Below, piece after piece: positions 45,385 through 54,743 of a DNA stretch of 64,000 bases. Positions within the stretch are counted from its first letter, which is position 1. Every line of letters starts with the position of its first letter. Below the pieces are notes generated by a model. That model was given only the letters and a program-made list of their open reading frames with translations, searched no databases and was not told the origin of the DNA. The DNA comes from Pseudoroseicyclus aestuarii (lineage in GTDB: Bacteria; Pseudomonadota; Alphaproteobacteria; Rhodobacterales; Rhodobacteraceae), in contig NZ_QJTE01000001.1 in the NCBI RefSeq assembly GCF_003217255.1, positions 620,001 to 684,000 of the forward strand. Reading direction: 5' to 3'. The translations under genes and the position numbers were made by a program.

Positions 45385-46492
45385 GGGCGGCTTTCCCTGG
45401 CACCGGGCCTTTCACCCGCTCTGCGGCGCCGACCCGCTGACGCTGGCCTCGCTGGTCGCGCGGCGCGGCGCGCCATCGTTGCGCGGGGCGCCGACGCTGG
45501 CCGTCGCCGCCCTGATGTCGCTGATGCGCGCGCCCTTCACGCTGGCCGAGGCGGCGCTGGACGCGGGCCTCGGCGATCCGGCCCAGCCGCCGGTCTTCGT
45601 CGTCGGCCATCCGCGCAGCGGCACCACGCATCTGCACAACGTGCTCGCCGCCTCCGGCGCCTTCGGCCTCGTGCCACCAGTGATCGCCACCCTCCCGTGG
45701 GAGCGGCGCAGCATCGGCCCGCTGATGCGCCCGCTGGTCGAGCCGCGCCTGCCGGCCACCCGGCTGATCGACGGCGTGGCGATGCATGGCGAGGATCCGA
45801 CCGAGGACGAGATCGGCCTCGCGAACATGGGGCCTCTGTCCTACTTCCACGCGCTCTATTTCCCGTCCCGCTTCGCCGAGGACTGGGAGGAGGGGCTGCT
45901 GCAGGAGGGGCCGCCGCGGCGTCAGGCGCGGCGCGCCCGCGCGATCCGGGGCTACGTGCGCCGCATGGCCGCGCGCAGCCCCGGCGCGCCGCTGCTGCTG
46001 AAGAACCCGGCCTATACCGCGCAGGTGCCGCAGCTTCTGCGGCTGTTCCCCGGCGCGCGGGTGATCCACATCCGCCGCGATCCACGCGCCGTCTTCGCCT
46101 CGACCCGCCGCTCGCTGCGGATCGTGCTGTCGGAGATGGCGCTGCAGGACTGGCGCGAGGTGGATATCGAGGCCGCCGTGCTGCGGACCTATCCGCAGGT
46201 CATGGCGCGACTGCGCGAAGGGGCGGAGGGCCTGCCCGAGGGCGCCTTCACGGAGGTCGCCTTCGAGGATCTCGTCGCCGATCCCGCCGCCACGCTGGAG
46301 GGGCTGTGGCACCGGCTGGCGCTGCCCGGCGGCGCCGAGGCCCTGGGCCGCGCGCGCGCCTATTGCGAGAGCCTGTCGTCCTTCCGCCCCTCCGACAATC
46401 CGCTGACGCCCTCCGAGGAGGCGCTGTTGCGACGTCGCTGGCCGCGGGAGCTGGCGGACTACGGCACGCTCAGCGCAGCAGCCGGCGAATGA
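45374..46492 (+). CDS. Sulfotransferase family protein in the carotenoid operon
   Basis: A 372-residue PAPS-dependent sulfotransferase type protein. The 5'-phosphosulfate loop is VGHPRSGTTHLHN and the 3'-phosphate segment RVIHIRRDPRAVFASTRRS, both canonical. Overlapping the glycosyltransferase gene by 11 bases, it is probably the last plus-strand gene of the carotenoid operon and could sulfate the pigment or its sugar. Its 3' end overlaps the aldehyde dehydrogenase gene of the opposite strand by 23 bases. Confidence 0.85.
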   Translation: MPAEGGFPWHRAFHPLCGADPLTLASLVARRGAPSLRGAPTLAVAALMSLMRAPFTLAEAALDAGLGDPAQPPVFVVGHPRSGTTHLHNVLAASGAFGLVPPVIATLPWERRSIGPLMRPLVEPRLPATRLIDGVAMHGEDPTEDEIGLANMGPLSYFHALYFPSRFAEDWEEGLLQEGPPRRQARRARAIRGYVRRMAARSPGAPLLLKNPAYTAQVPQLLRLFPGARVIHIRRDPRAVFASTRRSLRIVLSEMALQDWREVDIEAAVLRTYPQVMARLREGAEGLPEGAFTEVAFEDLVADPAATLEGLWHRLALPGGAEALGRARAYCESLSSFRPSDNPLTPSEEALLRRRWPRELADYGTLSAAAGE

Positions 46493-47834
46493 TGTCCTCT
46501 GTCCGCTTGCCGTAGGGCGGCTTCGCCATGTCGATCAGCGAGGGGCGCCGCCGCGTCAGCACGCTGCGCGGCCGGGTGAAGCTGCGAAAGCCCTCCTCCC
46601 CGTGGTAGCTGCCAAAGCCCGAGGCGCCGGCCCCGCCGAAGGGCAGGCCATGGACGGTGACATGCACGACGGCATCGTTGATCATCGCCCCGCCCGAACG
46701 GATCGCCGCCACCGCCGCATCGCAGGCGCGCCCGTCGCGGCCATAGACGTAAAGCGCCAGCGGGCAGGGGTCGGCGTTCACGCGGTCCTGCGCCTCGGTC
46801 AGGCTGTCGTAGGGCACCAGAGGCAGGACGGGGCCGAAGACCTCCTGCCGCATCACGGGCGCATCGGCGGGCGGGTCGATCACCGCCCAGGCGCCCATGC
46901 GGGGCGGGGCCGGCATCCGCGCCATCAGCGGCTCTGCCCGCTGCCCCTCCAGCAGGACGGCAAGGCGGGCGCGGTCGCTTTCGCGCGGGATCGCGGTGTA
47001 ATCGCCGCTCTCGGGGTCGGGATAGAGCGCCGTGGTTGCCGCCTTCAGCGCCTGCAGCAGCGGCTCCATCTGCGCGCGCGGCACCAGCAGGTAATCGGGC
47101 GCGACGCAGGTCTGGCCCGCGTTCAGCAGCTTGCCCGCGATGATGGAGCGGGCGGCGGCCTCGAGGTCCGTGTCCTCCAGCAGCAGCGCCGGTGACTTGC
47201 CGCCAAGCTCCAGCACCAGCGGCGTCAGGTTATCGGCGGCAGCTGCCATGATCCGGCGCCCGGTCTCGGTGCCGCCGGTGAAGAAGAGCCCGTCCAGCGG
47301 CAGGCGGCAGAGGGCCTCGGCGGTCCGGGCATCGCCCTGCACCACGCGCACCCGGTCGGGCAGCGCCTCTTCCAGCAGGCCTGCCAGCGCCTGCGCCGTG
47401 CGCGGCGCATGTTCGGAGGGCTTCAGGATCACCCGGTTGCCGCCCGCCAGCGCGGCGATCAGCGGCACCAGCGCCAGTTGCAGCGGGTAGTTCCAGGGCG
47501 CGAGGATGCCGACGACGCCCAGCGGCACGCGGGACACTCGCCCGCGCGAAGGCCAGAGCTCGTAGGGCAGGGCGATGCGACGGGCCCTGCACCAGCGGCG
47601 CAACCGGCGGCGGGTCCAGCGGATGTTGCGCAGCGCCATGGTGATCTCGGCCAGCATGGTTTCGGCCCGGTGCCGCCCGCCGAAATCTGCGTCGACGGCG
47701 CGCACCAGCGCCTCGGCCTCGCGGCGCAGCACCTGCGCCAGGGCGTCGAGATGCGCCCGCCGCGCGGCCAGATCCGGCACCTCGGCCTCGGCGCGCAACG
47801 CCTCAAGCGCGGCGCGGGGCGCGTCCTGCGTCAT
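46470..47834 (-). CDS. Aldehyde dehydrogenase, coniferyl-aldehyde/AldH-like
   Basis: A 454-residue ALDH with the cofactor block APWNYPLQLALVPLIAALAGGNRVILKPSE, the general-base Glu in LVLELGGKSPALLL and the nucleophile Cys in NAGQTCVAPDY. The sequence resembles short ALDHs (coniferyl/fatty aldehyde type), the class that includes the staphyloxanthin AldH oxidising the pigment's terminal aldehyde. The long open frame upstream is a shadow; the ATG at 47834 overlaps the idi stop. It converges with the carotenoid operon, supporting a pigment role (inference). Confidence 0.88.
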   Translation of the reverse strand: MTQDAPRAALEALRAEAEVPDLAARRAHLDALAQVLRREAEALVRAVDADFGGRHRAETMLAEITMALRNIRWTRRRLRRWCRARRIALPYELWPSRGRVSRVPLGVVGILAPWNYPLQLALVPLIAALAGGNRVILKPSEHAPRTAQALAGLLEEALPDRVRVVQGDARTAEALCRLPLDGLFFTGGTETGRRIMAAAADNLTPLVLELGGKSPALLLEDTDLEAAARSIIAGKLLNAGQTCVAPDYLLVPRAQMEPLLQALKAATTALYPDPESGDYTAIPRESDRARLAVLLEGQRAEPLMARMPAPPRMGAWAVIDPPADAPVMRQEVFGPVLPLVPYDSLTEAQDRVNADPCPLALYVYGRDGRACDAAVAAIRSGGAMINDAVVHVTVHGLPFGGAGASGFGSYHGEEGFRSFTRPRSVLTRRRPSLIDMAKPPYGKRTEDIIRRLLR

Positions 47835-48361
47835 CGGCCCGGGGCCGCCTGCGCAACGAGCAGCGCGGCGTGCTCGGCAAGGTAGATGCGCAGCCAGGCT
47901 GTGAACCGCTCTGGCGAGACCTCGACCTCCTGCCGCAGGGCCTCCCAGCCGATCCAGCGCGTCTCGCTGACCTCCTCGGGGTCGGGGGCGAGGGTGGGGC
48001 GCGCGGCAAGCTCGGCGGTGAAGAGATCGACCACCTCGTGCTCGATCATCCCGCCGCCGACATCGGCGCGGTACTCGATAACGCCGCGGTGCTGCAGGGG
48101 GGCGCCCTGCAGACCCAGCTCCTCGCGCAGGCGGCGCTGGGCGCAGGCCTCGGCCCCCTCGTCCCAGTCGGGGTGGGTGCAGCAGGCGTTCGCCCAGAGA
48201 CCGGCAGAGTGGTATTTGCCCGCCGCCCGGCGCTGCAGCAGCGTCTGCCCCTCGTGGGTGACGAAGACCGAGATCGCCTTGTGCCGCAGCCCCTCGCGGT
48301 GAACCGCCAGCTTCTCGCTGGGCGCTAGGCGGCCGTCCTTCCAGGCGGGGATCAAAGTCAT
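47831..48361 (-). CDS. idi: Isopentenyl-diphosphate delta-isomerase, type I (Nudix)
   Basis: Type I IDI interconverts IPP and DMAPP, feeding isoprenoid chains. The 176-residue protein has the catalytic WANACCTHP block (Cys, His), a second catalytic glutamate region (MIEHEVVD) and the Nudix-like fold. It starts MTLIPAWKDGRLAPSEKLAVHREGLRHKAISVFV, typical. First gene of the idi-aldH pair, overlapping it by 4 bases; divergent from ugpB across a 189-bp region. Confidence 0.93.
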   Translation of the reverse strand: MTLIPAWKDGRLAPSEKLAVHREGLRHKAISVFVTHEGQTLLQRRAAGKYHSAGLWANACCTHPDWDEGAEACAQRRLREELGLQGAPLQHRGVIEYRADVGGGMIEHEVVDLFTAELAARPTLAPDPEEVSETRWIGWEALRQEVEVSPERFTAWLRIYLAEHAALLVAQAAPGR

Positions 48362-48482
48362 GCCGCGTCTCCTGTCCTCGCGCCGCCGTCGCCCGGCCCG
48401 GCGGGACAGTCGTAGTCCGGCCAGAGGGGCCTTGACCAGCCCGGGCCGCGGGCGCGGCCGCCGTCATCATCAATTCGCGGAA

Positions 48483-48500
48483 CTGAAACAAAGCTGTCAC
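48483..48500 (+). promoter_or_regulatory. PHO box upstream of ugpB
   Basis: CTGAAAC-AAAG-CTGTCAC: two 7-bp PhoB half-sites separated by 4 bases, the second a perfect match. It ends 50 bases before the ugpB ATG, with a weak TAGCAC-like -10 about 10 bases further on. Indicates induction under phosphate starvation. Confidence 0.75.
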
Positions 48501-48550
48501 GCGGCCCGCATAGCACCCGGCGCAGACCGTTCCCCAAGGAGACACTCCCG

Positions 48551-49867
48551 ATGCATCGCAGCATTCTCGCCGGCGCCTCTCTCGCCGCCCTCTGCGCCAG
48601 CGGCGCCGCCGCCCAGACCGAGATCACCTGGTGGCACGCCATGGGCGGCGAGCTGGGCACCAAGCTCGAGGAGATCGTGCAGGGCTACAACGACAGCCAG
48701 GACGCGTTTGCCGTCACGCCCGTCTACAAGGGCAACTACACCGAGACGATGACCGCCGCGATCGCCGCCTTCCGCGCCGGCGAGCAGCCCGACATCGTGC
48801 AGGTCTTCGAGGTCGGCACCGGCACGATGATGGCCGCCGAGGGCGCGATCTACCCGGTCTACCAGCTGATGGAAGACACCGGCGCCGACTTCGACCCCGC
48901 GGCCTTCCTGCCGGCGGTCGTCGGCTACTACACCGATACCGACGGCAACATGCTGTCGATGCCCTTCAACTCCTCGACGCCGATCCTCTACTACAACCGG
49001 GACGTCTTCGAAGAGGCGGGCCTCGATCCCGAGCAGCCGCCCGAGACTTGGGAAGAGCTTGAGACCGCGTCGCGCCAGATCATGGAGAGCGGCGCGGCCG
49101 ATTGCGGCTTCACCTCTGGCTGGATCAGCTGGATCCAGCTCGAGAACCTCTCGGCCTGGCACAACCTGCAGATCGGCACGCTCGAGAACGGCTTCGGCGG
49201 CATCGACCCCGAGCTGACCTTCAACGGCGAGACGCAGGCTCGCCACTGGGAGAACCTCGCCTCCTGGCAGGAAGAGGGCCTGTTCCGTTACGGCGGCGTC
49301 GGCGGCGGCGAGGATGCGGCGCCGGCCTTCTATTCCGGCAGCTGCGCCATGTACATGAACAGCTCGGCCAGCCGCGCCGGCGTCATGGCGAATACCGACT
49401 TCGAGGTCGGCTTCGGCATGCTGCCCTACTACGACGATGTCGAGGGCGCGCCGCAGAACTCGATCATCGGCGGCGCGACGCTCTGGGTGCTGCAGGGCCA
49501 GCCGGAAGAGGACTATGCTGGCGTCGCCGACTTCTTCTCCTACCTCTCCTCGCCCGAGGTGCAGGCCGATTGGCACCAGTTCTCGGGCTACCTGCCGATC
49601 ACCCAAGCCGCCTACGAGCTGGGCCAGGAGCAGGGCTATTACGAGGCGAACCCCGGCTCCGAGGTCGCGATCCAGCAGATCACGCTGAACGCGCCGACCG
49701 AGAACTCCAAGGGCCTGCGCTTCGGCAACTACGTGCAGATCCGCGATGTCATCGACGAGGAGTTCCAGAACCTTCTTTCGGGCAGCAAGACCGCCCAGGA
49801 GGCGCTGGACAGCACGGTCGAGCGCGGCAACGCGCTGATTGCCGACTTCGCCCGCTCCAACAACTGA
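48551..49867 (+). CDS. ugpB: sn-Glycerol-3-phosphate ABC transporter, periplasmic binding protein
   Basis: UgpB captures sn-glycerol-3-phosphate (and its phosphodiesters) in the periplasm. The 438-residue precursor has a signal peptide (MHRSILAGASLAALCASGAAAQTEI) and an ABC substrate-binding fold; TWWHAMGGELGTKLEEI, YNDSQD and the VYKGNYTETMTAAIAAFRAGEQPDIVQ segment are near-identical in type to UgpB. The gene starts behind a PHO box and is followed by two tandem hairpins before ugpA, which may keep its message level higher than that of the downstream genes. Confidence 0.95.
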   Translation: MHRSILAGASLAALCASGAAAQTEITWWHAMGGELGTKLEEIVQGYNDSQDAFAVTPVYKGNYTETMTAAIAAFRAGEQPDIVQVFEVGTGTMMAAEGAIYPVYQLMEDTGADFDPAAFLPAVVGYYTDTDGNMLSMPFNSSTPILYYNRDVFEEAGLDPEQPPETWEELETASRQIMESGAADCGFTSGWISWIQLENLSAWHNLQIGTLENGFGGIDPELTFNGETQARHWENLASWQEEGLFRYGGVGGGEDAAPAFYSGSCAMYMNSSASRAGVMANTDFEVGFGMLPYYDDVEGAPQNSIIGGATLWVLQGQPEEDYAGVADFFSYLSSPEVQADWHQFSGYLPITQAAYELGQEQGYYEANPGSEVAIQQITLNAPTENSKGLRFGNYVQIRDVIDEEFQNLLSGSKTAQEALDSTVERGNALIADFARSNN

Positions 49868-49905
49868 GCCCGTCCCAGGCCGGACCTTTAGGTGCCCGGC
49901 ACCTC

Positions 49906-49926
49906 GCCCCCGCCGCGCGCGGGGGC
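49906..49926 (+). other. Intercistronic hairpin 1 between ugpB and ugpA
   Basis: GCCCCCGC (49906-49913) pairs with GCGGGGGC (49919-49926), 5-base loop. It probably stabilises the ugpB message end. Confidence 0.6.
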
Positions 49927-49929
49927 ACA

Positions 49930-49957
49930 GGCGGGCCTGCCGATGCGCAGGCCCGCC
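49930..49957 (+). other. Intercistronic hairpin 2 between ugpB and ugpA
   Basis: A perfect 11-bp stem (49930-49940 with 49947-49957), 6-base loop, 22 bases before ugpA. No T-run follows, so it is a barrier or stabiliser rather than a terminator. Confidence 0.6.
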
Positions 49958-49978
49958 GCCTTCAGAAGACAGGCCTCG

Positions 49979-50863
49979 ATGCAGACCAAACGCACGATCT
50001 TCCGCAACCGGTGGCTGCCCTACGCGCTGCTCGCCCCGCAGCTTGCGATCACCATCATCTTCTTTCTCTGGCCGGCGGCGCAGGCCGTGCGGCAATCCTT
50101 CCTGCGGCAGGATGCCTTCGGGCTGAAGACCAGCTTCGTCGGGCTCGAGAACTATCTCGCGCTGCTGAAGGACCCCAGCTACCTGCAGTCTTTCCAGGTG
50201 ACGGCTGTCTTCGCGGTCAGCGTCGCCGCGCTGTCGATGGGGCTTTCGCTGGCGCTGGCCGTCGCGGTGGACCGCGTGCTGCGCGCCAACCAGCTCTACA
50301 CCACGATGCTGGTCTGGCCCTATGCCGTCGCCCCCGTCGCGGCGGGGGTGCTGTGGTGGTTCATGTTCAATCCCAGCATCGGCATCCTCAGCTACGCGCT
50401 GCGCCAGATGGGCTACGACTGGAACCACAACCTCGACGGCACCGACGCGATGATCCTCGTCGTGGTCGCGGCGGCCTGGAAGCAGATCAGCTACAACTTC
50501 CTGTTCTTCGTCGCGGGCCTGCAGTCCATCCCGCAAAGCCTGCGCGAGGCGGCGGCGATCGACGGGGCGGGGCCGGCGAAGCGGTTCTTCACCGTGATCT
50601 TTCCGCTCCTGTCGCCGACGACCTTCTTCCTGCTGGTGATCAACGTCACCTACACGATGTTCGACACCTTCGGGGTGATCGACGCCGCGACCGAGGGTGG
50701 GCCGTCGCAGGCCACCAACATCCTTGTCTACAAGGTTTACCGCGACGGCTTCGTCGGCCTGAACCTCGGCTCTTCGGCGGCGCAATCGGTCGTGTTGATG
50801 CTGATCGTCATGGCGCTGACCTTCGTCCAGTTCCGCTGGATCGAACGCCGCGTGCAGTACTGA
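49979..50863 (+). CDS. ugpA: Glycerol-3-phosphate ABC transporter permease
   Basis: First of the two inner-membrane permeases. 294 residues, six membrane segments starting at [19 protein letters not shown], and the cytoplasmic EAA loop ([25 protein letters not shown]) that docks on the ATPase. The ATG at 49979 gives [15 protein letters not shown]; longer frame upstream is not used. It is followed by ugpE 11 bases later. Confidence 0.95.
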   Translation: MQTKRTIFRNRWLPYALLAPQLAITIIFFLWPAAQAVRQSFLRQDAFGLKTSFVGLENYLALLKDPSYLQSFQVTAVFAVSVAALSMGLSLALAVAVDRVLRANQLYTTMLVWPYAVAPVAAGVLWWFMFNPSIGILSYALRQMGYDWNHNLDGTDAMILVVVAAAWKQISYNFLFFVAGLQSIPQSLREAAAIDGAGPAKRFFTVIFPLLSPTTFFLLVINVTYTMFDTFGVIDAATEGGPSQATNILVYKVYRDGFVGLNLGSSAAQSVVLMLIVMALTFVQFRWIERRVQY

Positions 50864-50874
50864 AGGGGCCTGTC

Positions 50875-51723
50875 ATGGTTGAAAACCGTCCGTATCTCAA
50901 CATCCTCGCCCATGTGGTGCTGATCCTCGGCGTGGCCGTCGTGGCCTTCCCGGTCTACCTCGCCTTCATCGCCTCGACGCATTCGCCGCGCGACTTTGTC
51001 TCGGGGGTCATGCCGCTGCTGCCCGGCGATGCGATGATCGAGACCTATCGCACGATGTTCACCCGCGGCGTCTCGACCGCGGGGGCGCCGCCGCTGTCGC
51101 AGATGATGTTCAACAGCCTCGTGATGGCGCTGACCATCGCGGTGGGGAAGATCGCGATCTCGATCCTCTCGGCCTTCGCCATCGTCTACTTCCGCTTTCC
51201 CTTCCGGGCGACAGCCTTCTGGATGATCTTCGTCACCCTGATGCTGCCGGTGGAGGTGCGGATCGTGCCGACCTTCGAGGTCGTCGCGAACCTCGGGCTG
51301 CTGAACAGCTACGCCGGGCTGAGTATCCCGCTGATCGCCAGCGCCACGGCGACCTTCCTCTTCCGCCAGTTCTTCCTGACCATCCCCGAAGAGCTGGTCG
51401 AGGCGGCGCGGATCGACGGCGCGGGGCCGATGCGCTTCTTTCGCGACATGCTGCTGCCCCTGTCGCGCACGAACATGGCGGCGCTCTTCGTGATCCTCTT
51501 CATCTTCGGCTGGAACCAGTATCTCTGGCCGCTTCTCGTGACGACCGACGAAAGTTACTACACCGTCGTCATGGGCATCAAACGGCTCTCGGACGTCGCC
51601 GACAGCGAGCCGCAATGGAACTACGTGATGGCCACCGTGATCCTGGCGATGCTGCCGCCGATCCTCGTTGTCGTCGGAATGCAGAAGCTCTTCGTCAAGG
51701 GCCTCGTCGAGCAGGAGAAATAG
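50875..51723 (+). CDS. ugpE: Glycerol-3-phosphate ABC transporter permease
   Basis: Second permease, 282 residues, six membrane segments, with the EAA loop [30 protein letters not shown] precedes the ATG at 50875. It pairs with UgpA to form the channel. The stop is 2 bases before the ugpC start, so these genes are tightly coupled. A long frame reading through ugpB-ugpA and ugpE is partly a shadow. Confidence 0.95.
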   Translation: MVENRPYLNILAHVVLILGVAVVAFPVYLAFIASTHSPRDFVSGVMPLLPGDAMIETYRTMFTRGVSTAGAPPLSQMMFNSLVMALTIAVGKIAISILSAFAIVYFRFPFRATAFWMIFVTLMLPVEVRIVPTFEVVANLGLLNSYAGLSIPLIASATATFLFRQFFLTIPEELVEAARIDGAGPMRFFRDMLLPLSRTNMAALFVILFIFGWNQYLWPLLVTTDESYYTVVMGIKRLSDVADSEPQWNYVMATVILAMLPPILVVVGMQKLFVKGLVEQEK

Positions 51724-51725
51724 CC

Positions 51726-52808
<1,083 letters not shown>

Positions 52809-52897
52809 GGCGCCGGCCTCCGCCGGGTCTGGAGCCTCGGGGCGATCGGCGCTATGGCGCCGCGGGATCGGCCCGAGGCGAAGGAGACGGAACGCGG

Positions 52898-54241
52898 ATG
52901 CTAAGCTGGGGGCCCCTTGCGCTGCTGTTGGCGACCATCGTCAACCAGCTGCCGGTCATCAGCGCTCTCGTGCCGACCGAGCCGATCTACGTCTACCTCG
53001 GCACGCAGGTGGCCGAGGGCAGCGGCTACACCAGCCTCGCGGCCTGCCTGATCGGGGCATGGATCGGGATGCAGGCCTCCTACTGGCTGGGCCGGACCGC
53101 CGGCGCGCGGCTCGTCTCGCGGATGCGGGTCGGATCGGGGGCCATCGCGCGGGCCAAGCGGCTTTTCGACCGCTGGGGGCCGGGCTTCGTCGTGGTCGCG
53201 CAGCTGATCTGGCCGATCGCCACGCTGGCGCAGGTGATGTCCGGCATCTGGGGCATGCGCTACCGCACCTTCTTCTTCGCCTCCGGGCTGGGGGCGATGC
53301 TGGCCATCGCGCAATATGCCGCCTTCGGCTGGCTCACTGCCATCGGCCTCGAGAAGCTGGGGCTGCAGCCCGAGGAGACGCTGCTGATCTGGCTCGGCCC
53401 CTATGCCGTTCTGATCGGGTTTCTAGTGCTGCTGGCGCTGGGCATCGGCCTGATCCTGCGGCGCGGGCGGCAACCGATGCCGCTGCGCCTCGCCTATGCC
53501 GCGCTGCTGGCGGTGGGGATGCTGATCGCCGTCAACATCGGCACCCTCTCGGGCTATACCGATCCGCAGGCGCGGATGGGCCCTGTTCCCTTCGACACCG
53601 CCTGCACGGCGCTTTCCGACACGCTGGTCGCGCGCAGCGGGCCGACGCTTCTCAATACCGCGCAGCCGGTGAACCTCGCGCTGATCGGGGTCGAGGATCC
53701 GGGCGCGCTGCTGCAGGGGCTGGGCTGGCTGCGCAACCGCACCTATGCCGGCGACGATCTGGACGCCTGGGAGGTGGTGACGCTGACCTACCGCGGGCGG
53801 CCGCCGGCCTCGACCCTGCTGCTCGAGGGGGTCAGCACCGACATGGCCTGGCAGGAGACGCGGGGCACCATCCCGCGCACGCAGCTGCGGCTCTGGCCCG
53901 TGGCCGTGCCGGAGGGCGCGCCGCAGGTCTTCCTCGCCTCGGTGGTGCGACTCGACTCCATCGCGCTGCGGCTGGCCGGGCGCATCCCATCGCTGGTTTA
54001 CGATTTGACACCACTGACCGACCGCGCACGCAATCGTGAAGCCCGCTTGCTCTCCGGTGCTCTGGGCGGGCGCGTGGTCTTCGATGGGCCGCTGGATGAG
54101 CCGGCGGATGCGGAGGGCTTTCGCACGCTTGAGGAGAGCGATTTCCGGTCGGACGGGCTGATCGCGCAGGTCCTCGCCCCCGGCGCCCCCAGCCTCAAGA
54201 CGCTCTGCGGCGCGGCCCAGAGGCCGGGCGCGGGCGGCTGA
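52898..54241 (+). CDS. DedA-LssY fusion membrane protein
   Basis: A 447-residue protein made of two parts. Residues 1-200 are a DedA/SNARE-associated domain (lipid scramblase-like, with the GSGYTSLAACLIGAWIGMQASYWLGRTAGA, WGPGFVVVAQLIWPIATLAQVMSGIWGMR segments); a membrane segment leads to a C-terminal LssY-type domain (residues about 240-430, ending ARNREARLLSGALGGRVVFDGP-like). DedA proteins help recycle or translocate polyprenyl or phospholipids; LssY C-terminal domains are also found with PAP2 proteins. Seen as a single gene after ugpC; GGAGA ahead of the ATG. Confidence 0.85.
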   Translation: MLSWGPLALLLATIVNQLPVISALVPTEPIYVYLGTQVAEGSGYTSLAACLIGAWIGMQASYWLGRTAGARLVSRMRVGSGAIARAKRLFDRWGPGFVVVAQLIWPIATLAQVMSGIWGMRYRTFFFASGLGAMLAIAQYAAFGWLTAIGLEKLGLQPEETLLIWLGPYAVLIGFLVLLALGIGLILRRGRQPMPLRLAYAALLAVGMLIAVNIGTLSGYTDPQARMGPVPFDTACTALSDTLVARSGPTLLNTAQPVNLALIGVEDPGALLQGLGWLRNRTYAGDDLDAWEVVTLTYRGRPPASTLLLEGVSTDMAWQETRGTIPRTQLRLWPVAVPEGAPQVFLASVVRLDSIALRLAGRIPSLVYDLTPLTDRARNREARLLSGALGGRVVFDGPLDEPADAEGFRTLEESDFRSDGLIAQVLAPGAPSLKTLCGAAQRPGAGG

Positions 54242-54389
54242 AAATCCGGGCGTTGCCTTTCGGATGCCACATTGCGGTCGCGAGGCCGGCCAGAACCTCG
54301 GACTAATCCATTGTTCATGGAACTGGCTCCTATGGCCGATCTCGCAGGGGATTGGCTTGGACGACGGGGGCCGTGAAGGGGAGAACACC

Positions 54390-54743
54390 GTGGCGTCCGA
54401 AGCCTATAGCCAAGCCTTAACCAAGTTGCGCATCAAGTTCCTCAGCGAGGCCCCCGCGCGAATCGAGGAGGCGCGGGCGCATCTGCAGCAGATTCCGGCG
54501 CCCGAAGCGCTGACGCTGCTGCACCGGAAGCTGCACGACATGGCCGGCAATGCCGGGATGCTTGGCTGCGGCGCCATCGAGGCCGAGGCCCGCGCCGCTC
54601 TGGCGCCGGTAGAGCGCGCCGACCGCCCCGGCGGCGATCTCACCCCCGAGGAGCGGAGCCAGGTCGCCGCGTCGCTGGAGGCCATGACGACGGCGATCCG
54701 CGCCGAAAGCGCGGCGCCGGACCAGGCGCCCTCCGCGCAATGA
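54390..54743 (+). CDS. Histidine phosphotransfer (Hpt) protein
   Basis: A 117-residue four-helix Hpt domain. The phosphorylatable His49 lies in LHDMAGNAGMLG, which fits the Hpt consensus H-x-[LM]-x-G. It likely shuttles phosphate between the hybrid kinase (61855 onward) and the response regulator (60090). Starts with GTG at 54390, after GAAGGGGAGA; upstream frame rejected. First gene of the six-gene polysaccharide operon; it overlaps the next start by 4 bases (ATGA). Confidence 0.88.
   Translation: MASEAYSQALTKLRIKFLSEAPARIEEARAHLQQIPAPEALTLLHRKLHDMAGNAGMLGCGAIEAEARAALAPVERADRPGGDLTPEERSQVAASLEAMTTAIRAESAAPDQAPSAQ

Noticed and set aside
48497-50785. A 762-codon minus-strand frame over ugpB-ugpA
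   Set aside because: Antisense of clear UgpB and UgpA sequence; no start signal or domain.
52809-52897. A terminator after ugpC
   Set aside because: GC-rich, but no stem followed by a T-run is convincing.
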